Below, piece by piece: positions 54,582 through 64,000 of a stretch of DNA of 64,000 nucleotides; position 1 is the stretch's first letter; the number at the start of each line of letters is the position of its first letter. The notes beneath the pieces are model-generated. The model was not told the origin of the DNA and made no database searches. It saw only the letters and a list, made by a program, of their open reading frames with translations. The stretch is from the NCBI GenBank assembly GCA_949316235.1, contig OX438743.1, positions 18,287,771 through 18,351,770 on the forward strand, read 5' to 3'. A program made the translations under genes and the position numbers. This stretch comes from Oegoconia quadripuncta. Taxonomy: Eukaryota; Arthropoda; Insecta; Lepidoptera; Autostichidae.

Positions 54582-55209
54582 AAAAAAAAACTAACTTATC
54601 TCTATATGATTTATTCTCTCTTGTCAATTCCATCACATGCCCACTACCATGAAACTAAAATTGCACACACTACACATTACTGACATTCATATGGACAAAG
54701 TCTGGACACACACACACAATAATATCTTCAAACATACAACGCCCATTGATTTCGTGGGGGGTTAAAAAATAGAGTACCGTTAACCATCAAAGAAGTAGGA
54801 AATAAAGTACAATCAAGGCGACATTAAGCGAACAATTTCCAAGTTCACACCTCGAGACTTGGCGAACCGAAGGCTCACAGCTAAATAGCTTCCCCACAAC
54901 TCTGACGGCACTCAATTCCTCACACGCCATTCAAAATGGCGGCCGCTCATTACATTATAAATCTAAACTGGTATGCGGCCTGAGATAATTCCCTGTCGTC
55001 CCTACTCAAGTAACAATTTACATGCATACAGTAATACGTGTTTAGGAGATAAGGCACTTGGCATGACACAGTCGCGGTACACTATCACGAGTGTCATCTC
55101 TACCGAGGATTTGGGGTTGATTGTTCGGGTTTATATGGATGGTAAACCTGTACAGGACAAAACGAATATACAATGTAGATTAAGGATTATGTGTATCATT
55201 GAAAGATAA
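54582..55209. other. Intergenic, no gene recognised
   Basis: Nothing identified. Confidence 0.4.
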
Positions 55210-55527
55210 CCGCCTCCGTGGCTCAATGTAAACAACATTGGGTTTACGATTCGGAGGTCGCGGGTTCGATCCCCAGCGGGGTACATGTTTAAAGTAGTGG
55301 TAGGGCATTTTAAATGTCCGCCTGGATAGCTACCACCATCTTATCTAAATCTACCGCCAAACAGCAATGTTAATAGCATTGTTGTGTTCCGGTTGTCAGA
55401 GATAAGATAGCCAGTCCCCCAAATGTGGTGGGGTTTCCGGGTCAGTACGCTTCCACTTTCGACCTCATCTTCACTTAACATCAGGTGTGATTGACAAGTA
55501 AGAACCCGTCGTATATATAAAAAAAAA
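55210..55527 (+). mobile_element. SINE-A, full-length
   Basis: Head CCGCCTCCGTGGCTCAATGT, B box GGTTCGATCCCC, complete body, and the tail ATCAGGTGTGATTGA then an A run. It has a small deletion after the head. Confidence 0.93.
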
Positions 55528-56029
55528 GATTTTTTTATTATTTGGAAATGCGTCTCCCATTGAAAACATATGTGATAAAATAAGCCAAGATCTTTAAAGA
55601 CTTCTCAGTTTAATAACTACGACATTTAAAACTAAACCTATGCCTAATTTTAAATTAAAATATACCTAATAAATGGTTTTACAATATGACAACCTCGTCA
55701 ATAAGTGACCGAGTATTGAAATTCCTATCTTTAAAGCAATTTTAGAAACCTTTTATGTTAGATATATTGTAAATTCTCTGTAATAGAGTTTCTGTTGCAA
55801 GATATCAATACAAAAATCTGTTTATTAACATAGTTATACACGAGTGGCTTAAGTGGCTCGAAAGGGTCCTTGCAAGTGCATGATATACGCTCGGCCAGTT
55901 CAGCGTGAACTTGGCCTGCGCATTTTCGTGCGCTTAAACATTGTGGAATTAATATTATCGTGTTCTGATGCTATAATAGCGCTGTAGACAAGATTTTCTT
56001 ATTAAATATTTTTACAAATTTCGGTCTAA
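55528..56029. other. Intergenic, no gene recognised
   Basis: AT-rich. Nothing identified. Confidence 0.4.
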
Positions 56030-56100
56030 ATAGCTAGATAGATAGATAGATAGATAAAGCGTTTATTTGTTACTCCAGTCACACACATACATTAAGTTTT
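56030..56100 (-). repeat. (GATA)n-tailed LINE/SINE 3' end
   Basis: TAGATAGATAGATAGATAGA is followed by AAAGCGTTTATTTGTTACTC and CAGTCACACACATACATTAA, as at 25.4 and 40.3 kb. Confidence 0.6.
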
Positions 56101-56199
56101 GCAGAAATTTTTATACGTTTCAGAACGCAATTCATTTCACAAACTTAATTCGTAAAAAGTTGGTAATTAAACCGTTAATAACTTGGATTGTATGTAAAT

Positions 56200-56440
56200 G
56201 TAGGTGTAGAAACGCTTGGGCCGTGGGGACCGGGTGCTCACACTCTTTTTAGGGAGTTATCTGAGCGTCTGGTTGATGCATCCCACGATCGGAGGGCTGG
56301 CCAATACTTTAGTCAAAGAATCAGCCTCGCTATACAGCGAGGAAATGCGGCCAGCCTTCTGGGTACCATTCCACCAACCAGAGACTTGGGGCTAGTTTTT
56401 TATTTGTGATTTTTTTTTATAATAAATTGTATAATTATTG
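56200..56440 (+). mobile_element. LINE ORF C-terminus
   Basis: Residues VGVETLGPWGPGAHTLFREL, SERLVDASHDRRAGQYFSQR and ISLAIQRGNAASLLGTI are a conserved LINE C-terminal block. The 3' UTR then reads GGGGCTAGTTTTTTATTTGT. It is the intact form of the sequence split by SINE-C at 17 kb. Confidence 0.75.
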
Positions 56441-56513
56441 TTTATAAATATTGTACAAATGTTATAAATAAATAAATGATACTTCTAGTGCTATATACTA
56501 GTAGTATAGTTTG

Positions 56514-56758
56514 ACGACCGATTGGTGTAGTGGATAGTGACCCTATCAGCGAAACCAACGGTTGCGGGTTCGAATCCCGCGAGGGGTAAATGTTTGTGTG
56601 ATGAATACGAACATATATTCCCGAGTCTTGGATGTTTATATAAATATTTATGTATGTTTATCCGTTATCTAGTATTCATAGCACAAGCTTTGCTTAGTTT
56701 GGGACTACATGATTGGTGTAAGTGTCCGAAATATTTATTTATTTATTTATTATTTATA
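56514..56758 (+). mobile_element. SINE-B relative, full-length
   Basis: The tRNA-like head has GACCGATTGGTGTAGTGGAT and the perfect B box GGTTCGAATCCC. The body has GATGAATACGAACATAT, CCGAGTCTTGGATG and TTGCTTAGTTTGGGACTAC. The tail is ATATTTATTTATTTATTTAT. A different subfamily from the 43.5-kb copy. Confidence 0.9.
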
Positions 56759-58079
56759 GTACTAGGAGCTATAGCCCATATTGTAGGTAACTATATAACG
56801 TACCTTCCGTAAGATTAAAAAAGATACGTGTCTGGGACGCGAGAGAATGAACTTTGCAAGGCAAATTCACTAAAAGGCGTGTGGGAAGGAAAGGCCTTGT
56901 TTCAGATCTAGCGAGTGCTACAGGGCGGCGGGCAACCTTCTCGAAAGCGGAAATATGCATAACCCCAAAACGCTTGTATGAATGGTGTCTAATGAAAAAA
57001 CCAAGATATAAGTTCTGATGGAAGTGCACTCAACTATAAACCGCAGATGTATTAATCCAATGTAAAATAATATTGACCCGAGAGCTGGTATAGTTGCCTC
57101 TCAACGTATAAGTTTATGCATTCCACGAGGAATGCTCCCAGTATTCTGGGAACCATACCTCGGAGCTCCAAGAGCCAAGTTACGCCCACAATATAAGAAA
57201 ATTGAATGAAAAATTTAACATTTCCATTGAATGCTTTTTAAGTTTTCGTTAAAATTTTAGGTCCACTTTCCAGGCAAATTTTAAGGGGTGATTCAGGATC
57301 GAGTCTAGTAAAAGAAAATGCAATTTAAATGACATTACGATACAAACATGAAGGAATAAAAAATTATTTAGGTACTTAATCTTAATAATTTTTTTATTCG
57401 GTAATTATTTGCGTAAAATTGCATCGTAATGTAGTTTAAATTGAAGATTTGCTTTTGCTAATTATTATTTTTTTACCTAATGATTTTTTTTATATTTTTC
57501 CTGTATACTAGACTCTATCTTGAACACCCCTTAAAATTTGCCTGGTACTTTTTTAACAGCCTGTATATCAATGAAACTAATTTTAAAGGCAGCAGAAGAC
57601 AGAAAAACCAACAATTACAATTTCCATGTTAGAGAGGTAACTATACTAAGTTAGACTCCATACCAGCCTTATCCTAACCATCGCCAAATTTATCCCCCTC
57701 ATCACACATTTAGCCTGTCATACCATATAGCTTCATGTTACAGCAAAGGGTTAACGACACAACTTATAGGTCGAAAGTTCTCGCCGACTTGGTCCCGTAA
57801 CTTCTTAACTATCTTGTAACGCGAAGGACACTTCAGTAATCTTGGCGAGGATTCCATCGCAAGTTGCTTACACGAAATTGGTTTACAATGGATTAGAGAT
57901 GATGTTTTGATCCCGAAGTTTGACGACAATGTAGCTGGCTAGGAGTTTGGTTTGAGATAGTGTTTTAGGTCTCCCGGGATGTGGACCTAAGAGGTCTAAA
58001 AACTGGAGGTGGTATCTTTATATAAAGACTACTAAAATTATACGCAATCTACCTTTTATGTTTTGAAGCATGTTAAATA
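56759..58079. other. Intergenic, no gene recognised
   Basis: At 57227-57310 and 57430-57550 there are loosely mirrored segments (CCTGGCAAATTTTAAGGGG-like on both strands), so an old inverted-repeat element may be present. No gene is seen. Confidence 0.4.
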
Positions 58080-58501
58080 TTAGGTCCTTACCTATGAAAT
58101 TGGCGTTTTGTATGAAGAATTTCATTAAGACTGTTTTCTCCATACAAACATTTTTTTTTTTTTTTTGGGAACGGCAAATCCAAATTTAGCTAAACTTTGT
58201 GTGTATTATCGGATAACATTAAGTTAAGAATAGGCAGCGTTAATTTTTAAAAGTAACCGCTTCATAAAAGATTCAGCGAATATAAGAAATGATTATGGGA
58301 AGCACGTGAAAAGAGCTCTGTTCAAATTTTTTTTATTATGTGATTTAGCCCAGAAATTAAAAAATATTTCATGTGAAACCTTGAAATAATATTCCATTTT
58401 CCAAATAAAAAACAAATTTGGATATAGCTTTGAAAATCGCAGGAATTGGTACATATAATTAATGAAGAAAAAAAACTACAATTTCATAGGTAAAGACCCA
58501 A
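58080..58501 (-). mobile_element. Tc1/mariner-type MITE, copy 2
   Basis: 422 bp with TA on both sides (58078-58079, 58502-58503). Ends TTAGGTCCTTACCTATGAAA and TTTCATAGGTAAAGACCCAA. Reverse-complement relative of 44681-45079. Confidence 0.9.
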
Positions 58502-58671
58502 TATATAATTTTACTTTCCGCCCGCGACTTCACCAGTACGAAATTACTTTAGCGCTAATTTTTCAGGAGGAACAGTAACATTTGTTCGAGGCAACTTCTC
58601 TGCCAAAAAAAGTTTGGGCCTGAAAGCCGAACAGACAGACTTCGGCATCTATAATATGAGTATAAATAATA

Positions 58672-59312
58672 TCCAATCCAATGTCCACCTATCTAACTAA
58701 TATTATAAACTAGGTTTCCGCCAGCGGGATAAACAAATTAAACAATATCCGCGATAAAGCAGACAATGCTTTATCGCGGATATGTTTAATTTGTTTATCC
58801 CGCGGGATCTACTCACTTATCGGGTTTAATCCAAGGGTATGCTCTACTTGTTTAATAAATTTCATCTAAATCTGCTTATCTGTTTCGCCGTGATTGTGCA
58901 ACAAACAAACAGATAAACGAACAAACGTCCAAACTTTCGCATCTAATATTATAAATACGAAAGTTTGGATGTGTGTTTGTTTGTACCTATATACTAAATT
59001 TCATGCAAATCCGTTCAGCCGTTTCGCCGTGATTTAGCAACATACATACAAATAAACAAACAAACTTTAGCATTTATAATATTAGTTAGATGCGAAAATT
59101 TGGATGTTTATTTGATTATCTGTTTGTTTGTTGCTCAATCACGGCGAAACAGATTAAGATGAAATTTATTAAATAAGCAGAACATACCCTGGATTAAAAC
59201 ATAGGATACTTTTTATCCCGATATAATTAGATCCCGCGGGATAGACAAATTAAACATATCCGCGATAAAGCTATTCCACGCAGACGAAGTCGTGGGCGAA
59301 AAGATGGCAACT
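58672..59312. mobile_element. Cluster of inverted pieces of the GCGAAAAGCTAGT-type element
   Basis: At least four pieces alternate in orientation. A 38-bp arm (58724-58761) and its complement (58767-58803) carry GCGGGATAAACAAATTAAAC and ATCCGCGATAAAGCA. Next comes a minus piece to ~58950, a plus/minus pair around 58950-59090, and a longer plus piece 59090-59312 ending GTCGTGGGCGAAAAG. Confidence 0.8.
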
Positions 59313-60261
59313 AATAGAATTAAAGCGAATGTTATAATTTCTTGTTGAATCACGGCGAAATTACTGAACTGATATGGCTGAAACTTGACAGGTAGAAAAT
59401 ATCCACGAAGAAGATATACATAACTTTTTACGCCAGTAAAAGTTACGCTAGGGATTACTAACAAAGATTACTTCGCGATAATGTATTTCAAAGCGAGCAA
59501 AGCCGAGGGCGGAGTACTTTATAAATAAAGTGAAGAAAGCTAGGGGGTAACACCAGTTCGCTACAAGGTAACATGCCGAACATCTATCTAACTATTCCTT
59601 ATTTCTAGGAGTTGGTCTGTGTTTTGTAATGATAGATTTCTTTCTAGATTTTTCTTCGAACTTCATATAGAGTAGACATAAAACCTATTTATTAAATACT
59701 ATAATGTAATATTTCAAAAATATCAACAACCAATGGTTCTCAAGGCGATTTGGTAAGTATAGAGGGCTGTTAAAAAGAAAAAGGTCTTGATCCTTTGCCA
59801 GACGGTATGGGCACGTTTCGGGTGGGTAAATATTTGCCGTCCATTACATCTTAATCCTTGGTGACGAGCGTTTTGATGGATTAGCCATTACTCCCATTTT
59901 CTATGACGGTTAGGTGTTATTTGATGGTTAGCCGTTGGGGAAATTTATACGTTTTCGTAAAATAATTTAAAGTTATTATTTATTTTCCTAAATACCTATC
60001 TACTTCTTTTTAAGCGGATATTAATTTATTTGCTTATACAAATTAAGCAACTTTTAGTTTAAATATCACTACCAATTTTATAAAATATAATAATAATATA
60101 AGAGGAACTAACAAGCTAACTTAAACAACTAACTTAAAGAGCCTGTGTCACCACATCACTTATATTGGAATTTGGCACAATTGTTTTAAAAAAAAAAATA
60201 TGTTTATTATTTTAGAGTTTGGCGGGGCAAACAAAAAAAGAGAAAAAAATTATAAAAGAGG
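59313..60261. other. Intergenic, no gene recognised
   Basis: Nothing identified. Confidence 0.4.
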
Positions 60262-60475
60262 AAGTATCAAATCAAAAATGCTTTAGTTTGCAGGGTACAC
60301 TTAAAATAGTCAGATTTTACATTTTTAAAGCTACTGCTTGTTCATAAGGCAATTTTCCCCTGACAAAAACAAGCAAGAAACTCAAGAGGTTGCTCTTTTT
60401 AAAAAAAAGCTTTTATATTACAAAAACGCACATACTTCATTATTAATTACGAAATAGCCTGGTTATAGTGGAGAT
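60262..60475 (-). mobile_element. LINE 3' UTR (family of 53.5 kb)
   Basis: Minus-strand match to 53640-53875, with TCTTGCTTGTTTTTGTCAGG, GAACAAGCAGTAGC and AAGTGTACCCTGCA blocks in order. Confidence 0.7.
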
Positions 60476-60572
60476 AGTGGATGCAAGTGCTAAAATTCAA
60501 ATGGATGTTGTATAGTTGGTGTACTGACTTGTGCAGTCATGTATGGGTGTAAATAAAATTAAGGAAAGGTAA

Positions 60573-60700
60573 TTTATTTATTTAACACTTTATTGCATAT
60601 ATAAATGTACAAACATACATTGAACAAACATAGGACAGAAATTACAATACACAAAAGGCGAGTTTATCTGCGTAAGAGATATCGTTCTGCTTAAAATGAC
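60573..60700 (-). mobile_element. LINE 3' end (family of 39.5 kb)
   Basis: Minus strand: ATATCTCTTACGCAGATAAA, CTCGCCTTTTGTG and TGCAATAAAGTGTTAAATAA, as in the 3' UTR at 39475-39640. Confidence 0.6.
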
Positions 60701-60762
60701 TCAAGGTATGATATGATTAAATGAAATAGAGTTGAACTAGCTACATTCTAAGTCTAATAACT

Positions 60763-60836
60763 GCCTCCGTGGCTCAATGTAAACAACATTGGGTTTACGA
60801 TTCTGAGGTCGCGGGTTCGATCCCCAGCGGGGTATA
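60763..60836 (+). mobile_element. SINE-A head only
   Basis: The 74-bp tRNA-like head (TGCCTCCGTGGCTCAATGTA, B box GGTTCGATCCCC, GCGGGGTA) without any SINE body. Either a 3'-truncated SINE or an independent tRNA-like unit. Confidence 0.8.
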
Positions 60837-60993
60837 ATCGACAAAATACGTTCCCAACCTTCTAGAGACACGGTTTTATTATGGAAATTACAGATAGAAT
60901 GGTTTGTAAAGGCTTCTAGGAATATTTTCGACGTAATTTGTTTCAGAGTGCCTGCCTACAATATTTGACCGGCATATTTTGTTCTTGTAATAC

Positions 60994-61300
60994 CGCCTCC
61001 GTAGCTCAATGTAAACAACATTGGGTTTACGTTTCGGAGGTCGCGGGTTCGATCCCCATTTAGTACTCGGTTTGGTTGGTGGTAGGGCATATTAAATGTC
61101 CGCCTGGCTATCCCTCTTATCTAAATCTCCCGCCAAGCAACAATGTTAATAGCATTGTTGTGTTTCCGTTGTCAGAGATAAGATAGCCAGTCCACCAAAT
61201 GTGTTGGGGTTTCCAGGTCAGTACGCTTCCACCTTCGACCTCATCTTCACTTAACATCAGGTGTGATTGAGGTCAAGTACCAACATAATAAAAATCTAAT
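60994..61300 (+). mobile_element. SINE-A, nearly full-length
   Basis: Head CCGCCTCCGTAGCTCAATGT, B box GGTTCGATCCCC, small deletions at the head/body junction, a complete tail ATCAGGTGTGATTGAGGTCA, then an A-rich end. Confidence 0.92.
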
Positions 61301-61705
61301 TATTCCGTCTATGATTTTAGTGCTGTTTTTTATGGAGAGGACAGGTTTGATGAAAGTTGAGATTTTTATTTTTAACTTTTAACAGAGTTGTTTGGAGGAT
61401 TTGGAAGTTTGGGGTCTTTCGGAGGTTTCCTAAATATTCAATTGCTCTAATTACATAATTTTAATGTTAATTGCTTTTGTTTTGTAATATGTAATATAAA
61501 TTGTAATACAATTGTAAAGATGGAACCTAATTTAAAAGATGTGTTGATACGGAGTTTCTTGTCACTTCTTCACCCTAACCATAGCCCTTGTGAAGCGATG
61601 TAGTTTTATAAAATAACATGTTGACTTTCAATAAGTGATATATTGTTATCCTACATTGAATAAAATATTTTTGACTTTAACTTTTTTTATATATATATAT
61701 CTTTT
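61301..61705. other. Intergenic; LINE-like 3' end
   Basis: ATTGAATAAAATATTTTTGA at ~61655-61680 resembles a LINE 3' end. Otherwise nothing. Confidence 0.4.
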
Positions 61706-61961
61706 TATATCTTTGCACATACACACAGTGCCATTTAGTTCCACACTAAGCAACTAGGCTCGTATTATGGATCCCAGATGGTTGATAAACTACACAAATA
61801 CATTTTTTTTAAATAAATACATACATAAATGAAAAACACCCATAACTCGGGAAACACATGTCTGTATTCATCATACAAACATATGCCCCTAGCGGGATTC
61901 GAATCGCGACCTTTTGGTATAGCAGTCAGAATTTTTTATCACTACACCAAACAGGTCGTTG
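61706..61961 (-). mobile_element. SINE-B, full-length
   Basis: The same order as 43466-43709 on the minus strand. The B-box region is mutated (CGCGATTCGAATCCC-like with one base lost). The tail has AACTAAATGGCACTGTGTG. Confidence 0.88.
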
Positions 61962-62529
61962 TGAAACATTATCGCACTGGTTTTCAATTTGAAATTGTTT
62001 TTGTTCACTGCGCTGCCAAAACGCACATAAACAAAGTACCTCCGTGATTTACCTGTACATTTTGTTTATATACATTACCTACAACGAGTAGCTCAAATTC
62101 AAGATGCGTGCTTAAACGGATTTTGGATTTATTCCGAAAATTGGCGGGAAAAATAAATTGAAAATAAACACGCAACTTTGCTTCCCGTAATGGATTCCGC
62201 AGATAATGGACCTAATCTGATTTTGTATCGGATAGAATTAAAATTTTGATAGCGAATTTCGTTCGAGCATTCAGGAGTTTCGAAAAAATAATAATATTAA
62301 CTTGGAAAGATTATGCTCGAGACTTCTCTATGATAAAGTCGGTATGAGGATATAATAGTCTAATAAAAATATGGAATTTTTGTGGTGTAACTTTTTGTAA
62401 TCTTAAAGATCCTGATTTTTTGTAGAAGGATAGAATAGCCATTAGTAATAGAATAAAAATGTTTTCTAATCATTCTGTAGCTTTTCTGGCGGGTTTTCTG
62501 AATTTTCTGTTTATAGTGTCAATTAGCTT
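61962..62529. other. Intergenic, no gene recognised
   Basis: Nothing identified. Confidence 0.4.
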
Positions 62530-62815
62530 ACCGCCCACTGCTTCGCCTGCATGGAACTACTCACTTTATCGGGATAAAAATATCCTATGTGTTATCCTAG
62601 GTTATGATCTACCTATATAACAAATTTTATCCAAATACACCCAAATTTTCGCATCTAATATTATAAAAAAACTAGTTGGATGAAATTACACAATAAAATA
62701 CTCTGGATCATAGAATATTTTTTATCCCGATAATAATTTCCGCGGGATAAACAAATTTCCGCGATAAAGTTATTACACGAAGGCGAAGCCGCGGGCAGAA
62801 AGCTAGTTTATAATA
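62530..62815. mobile_element. Inverted pair of the GCGAAAAGCTAGT-type element
   Basis: A minus piece (62530-62665, ending TTCGCATCTAATATTATAAA) and a plus piece (about 62690-62812, TTTTTTATCCCGATAATAAT, GCGGGATAAACAAATT, GGCGAAGCCGCGGGC) stand back to back. Confidence 0.75.
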
Positions 62816-63439
62816 TTAGATAAGTTAAATTCTATCAAATTTCACAAGCCCCATGCAGTACGATGCCGTGACAGTTGCCTATCGCTTAACATATATACCT
62901 CTAAAATCATATCACATGACGTATGAATACTTACGTACGGACACGTATTACGAAAATACCTACTCGAGCAATTCAAGAATTAGAGTTCCAAGCCTTACGA
63001 TAAACTATGTGAACGTGGCACGAACATGAACAGTTAGCAGTGAATTTATTTGACTTTCGTGCTTTGATAAGGGCTACGAATATTTGAAATTCACTTTCAG
63101 GTACCTCCATCGATGAAATTTCAATGGACTTTAAACCAATATTCAGCTATCAAAATCGTTACTTTGAGCGTTCGTTCGTGTTAAAATGGAATATTTTAGT
63201 TGGTATGTATTGAATATTTCTCTTTGTTATTAAATAGTATGCATAAAGTTTAATGCTTGTAACGAAATCCACGGCTCGCTGCTCCAAATATTCAGTACAA
63301 CGCTTACATAACAGTTGACGATCCCCGAAAGTTCAACTGTCCACGGGAAGAGACCGTGGTTCTATTCTTTTTATGTACCAGAAACAACAGCACTTTGTTG
63401 TTAAAAGTTAACAGTTGCTATTGTTGAAGTTGCTGTTTG
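62816..63439. other. Intergenic, no gene recognised
   Basis: Nothing identified. Confidence 0.4.
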
Positions 63440-63700
63440 ATACAGCAGTTCTAGATTAGCATGGTTTGGGCACATTATGAGGAGGGTTGAAAAGTACGTA
63501 ACGAGACGAGTGCTAAGTATGAATGTGGAATACAGAAGCAGAGGAAGTCCAAAGAAGGTGTGGGTAGACTGCGTGAGGACTGATATGTGTGTGAAAGGTG
63601 TGAGTACGGAAATGACGGCTGATAGAGGAGAGTGGAAGAGGATGACAGTTGTGCCGACCCCACCTAGAGTGAGATAAGGGCAGGAAGATGATGATGTTTG
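63440..63700 (+). mobile_element. LINE ORF C-terminus (RTE-like)
   Basis: The plus frame reads RLAWFGHIMRRVEKYVTRRV, RSRGSPKKVWVDCVRTDM and VKGVSTEMTADRGEWKRMT, ending in an ATGATGATG tail. The W-GH-x-R...RG-P-K-x-W-DCV-D-M pattern is a LINE C-terminus common in Lepidoptera. Only ~75 residues remain. Confidence 0.75.
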
Positions 63701-64000
63701 ATTTACATTGATAAAAAACTGCCCGTAGTAATTATTCCTTTATACGAGGTGAAAAACTGGCCTTTATAGACTACTAGCTTATATGTTTGATATTAGATAC
63801 TAGGTTCCTAATATCGACAAATTAGTGAAAAAGCTTGCTTCTGCAGCGTATACATACATTTTTTTTTCTTTATTTATCCATAGAACATTATTTAAACAAT
63901 CTTCACTAGACGCCTACGAAAACCTGTAAAGGTTTGTGTGTAGTGCGAATGAGGTCACTGACCCGCCGCGTTATTAATTATTACAAAAGGTATGTAACGT
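63701..64000. other. Intergenic, no gene recognised
   Basis: AT-rich to the end of the window. Nothing identified. Confidence 0.4.

Overview
The window looks like ordinary, AT-rich insect nuclear DNA, most likely from a moth or butterfly (Lepidoptera). I infer this from the mix of transposable elements: tRNA-headed SINEs with lepidopteran-style bodies, many 3'-end fragments of non-LTR retrotransposons, small MITEs, and a short TTAGG-type tract. I found no host protein-coding gene, no functional tRNA or rRNA gene and no CRISPR array. Nearly every long open frame belongs to a mobile element, and the remainder is AT-rich, repeat-poor intergenic DNA.

Layout. 0-12 kb: LINE 3' ends (0.7, 2.9, 4.7, 11.5 kb), SINEs of two families and several MITEs. 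12.17-14.59 kb: a complete Tc1/mariner-superfamily DNA transposon with an intact 357-residue transposase between 429-bp terminal inverted repeats. 16.5 kb: a perfect 72-bp palindrome. 16.9-17.6 kb: a LINE fragment split by a SINE. 17.70-24.64 kb: a complete Ty3/gypsy-type LTR retrotransposon (minus strand). Its 267-bp LTRs are identical, but gag and pol are broken by one frame change and two in-frame stops. It sits inside a SINE. 24.94-27.19 kb: a DNA transposon defined by ~40-bp inverted termini and an ATAT target duplication. Its unoccupied target is visible in a second copy of the same repeat at 51.57 kb. 27.70-31.07 kb: a large fold-back element with ~1.24-kb arms around a broken, intron-containing gene. 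32.72-35.66 kb: a 5'-truncated R1-clade LINE inserted into a SINE with a 14-bp target duplication. 36-64 kb: mostly unassigned AT-rich DNA studded with SINEs, LINE tails, MITEs and hairpins.

How the parts relate. Three tRNA-headed SINE families are present, here called A, B and C. The 3' tail of SINE-A matches the 3' end of a LINE whose C-terminus lies at 11.5, 31.2 and 45.8 kb. The tail of SINE-C matches the 3' end of RTE-type LINEs at 3.0 and 32.6 kb. This suggests each SINE is moved by its own LINE partner. Several elements are nested, which gives relative ages: SINE before LTR element, SINE before R1 LINE, SINE before MITE, and LINE before SINE-C.

The observations most worth following up are: three consecutive hairpins in the LTR element that share one 12-nt loop but have different, individually complementary stems; compound palindromes in the R1 and SINE sequences that look like template-switch mutations; and the mismatch between identical LTRs and a broken coding region. 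All family assignments were made by eye, without database searches.
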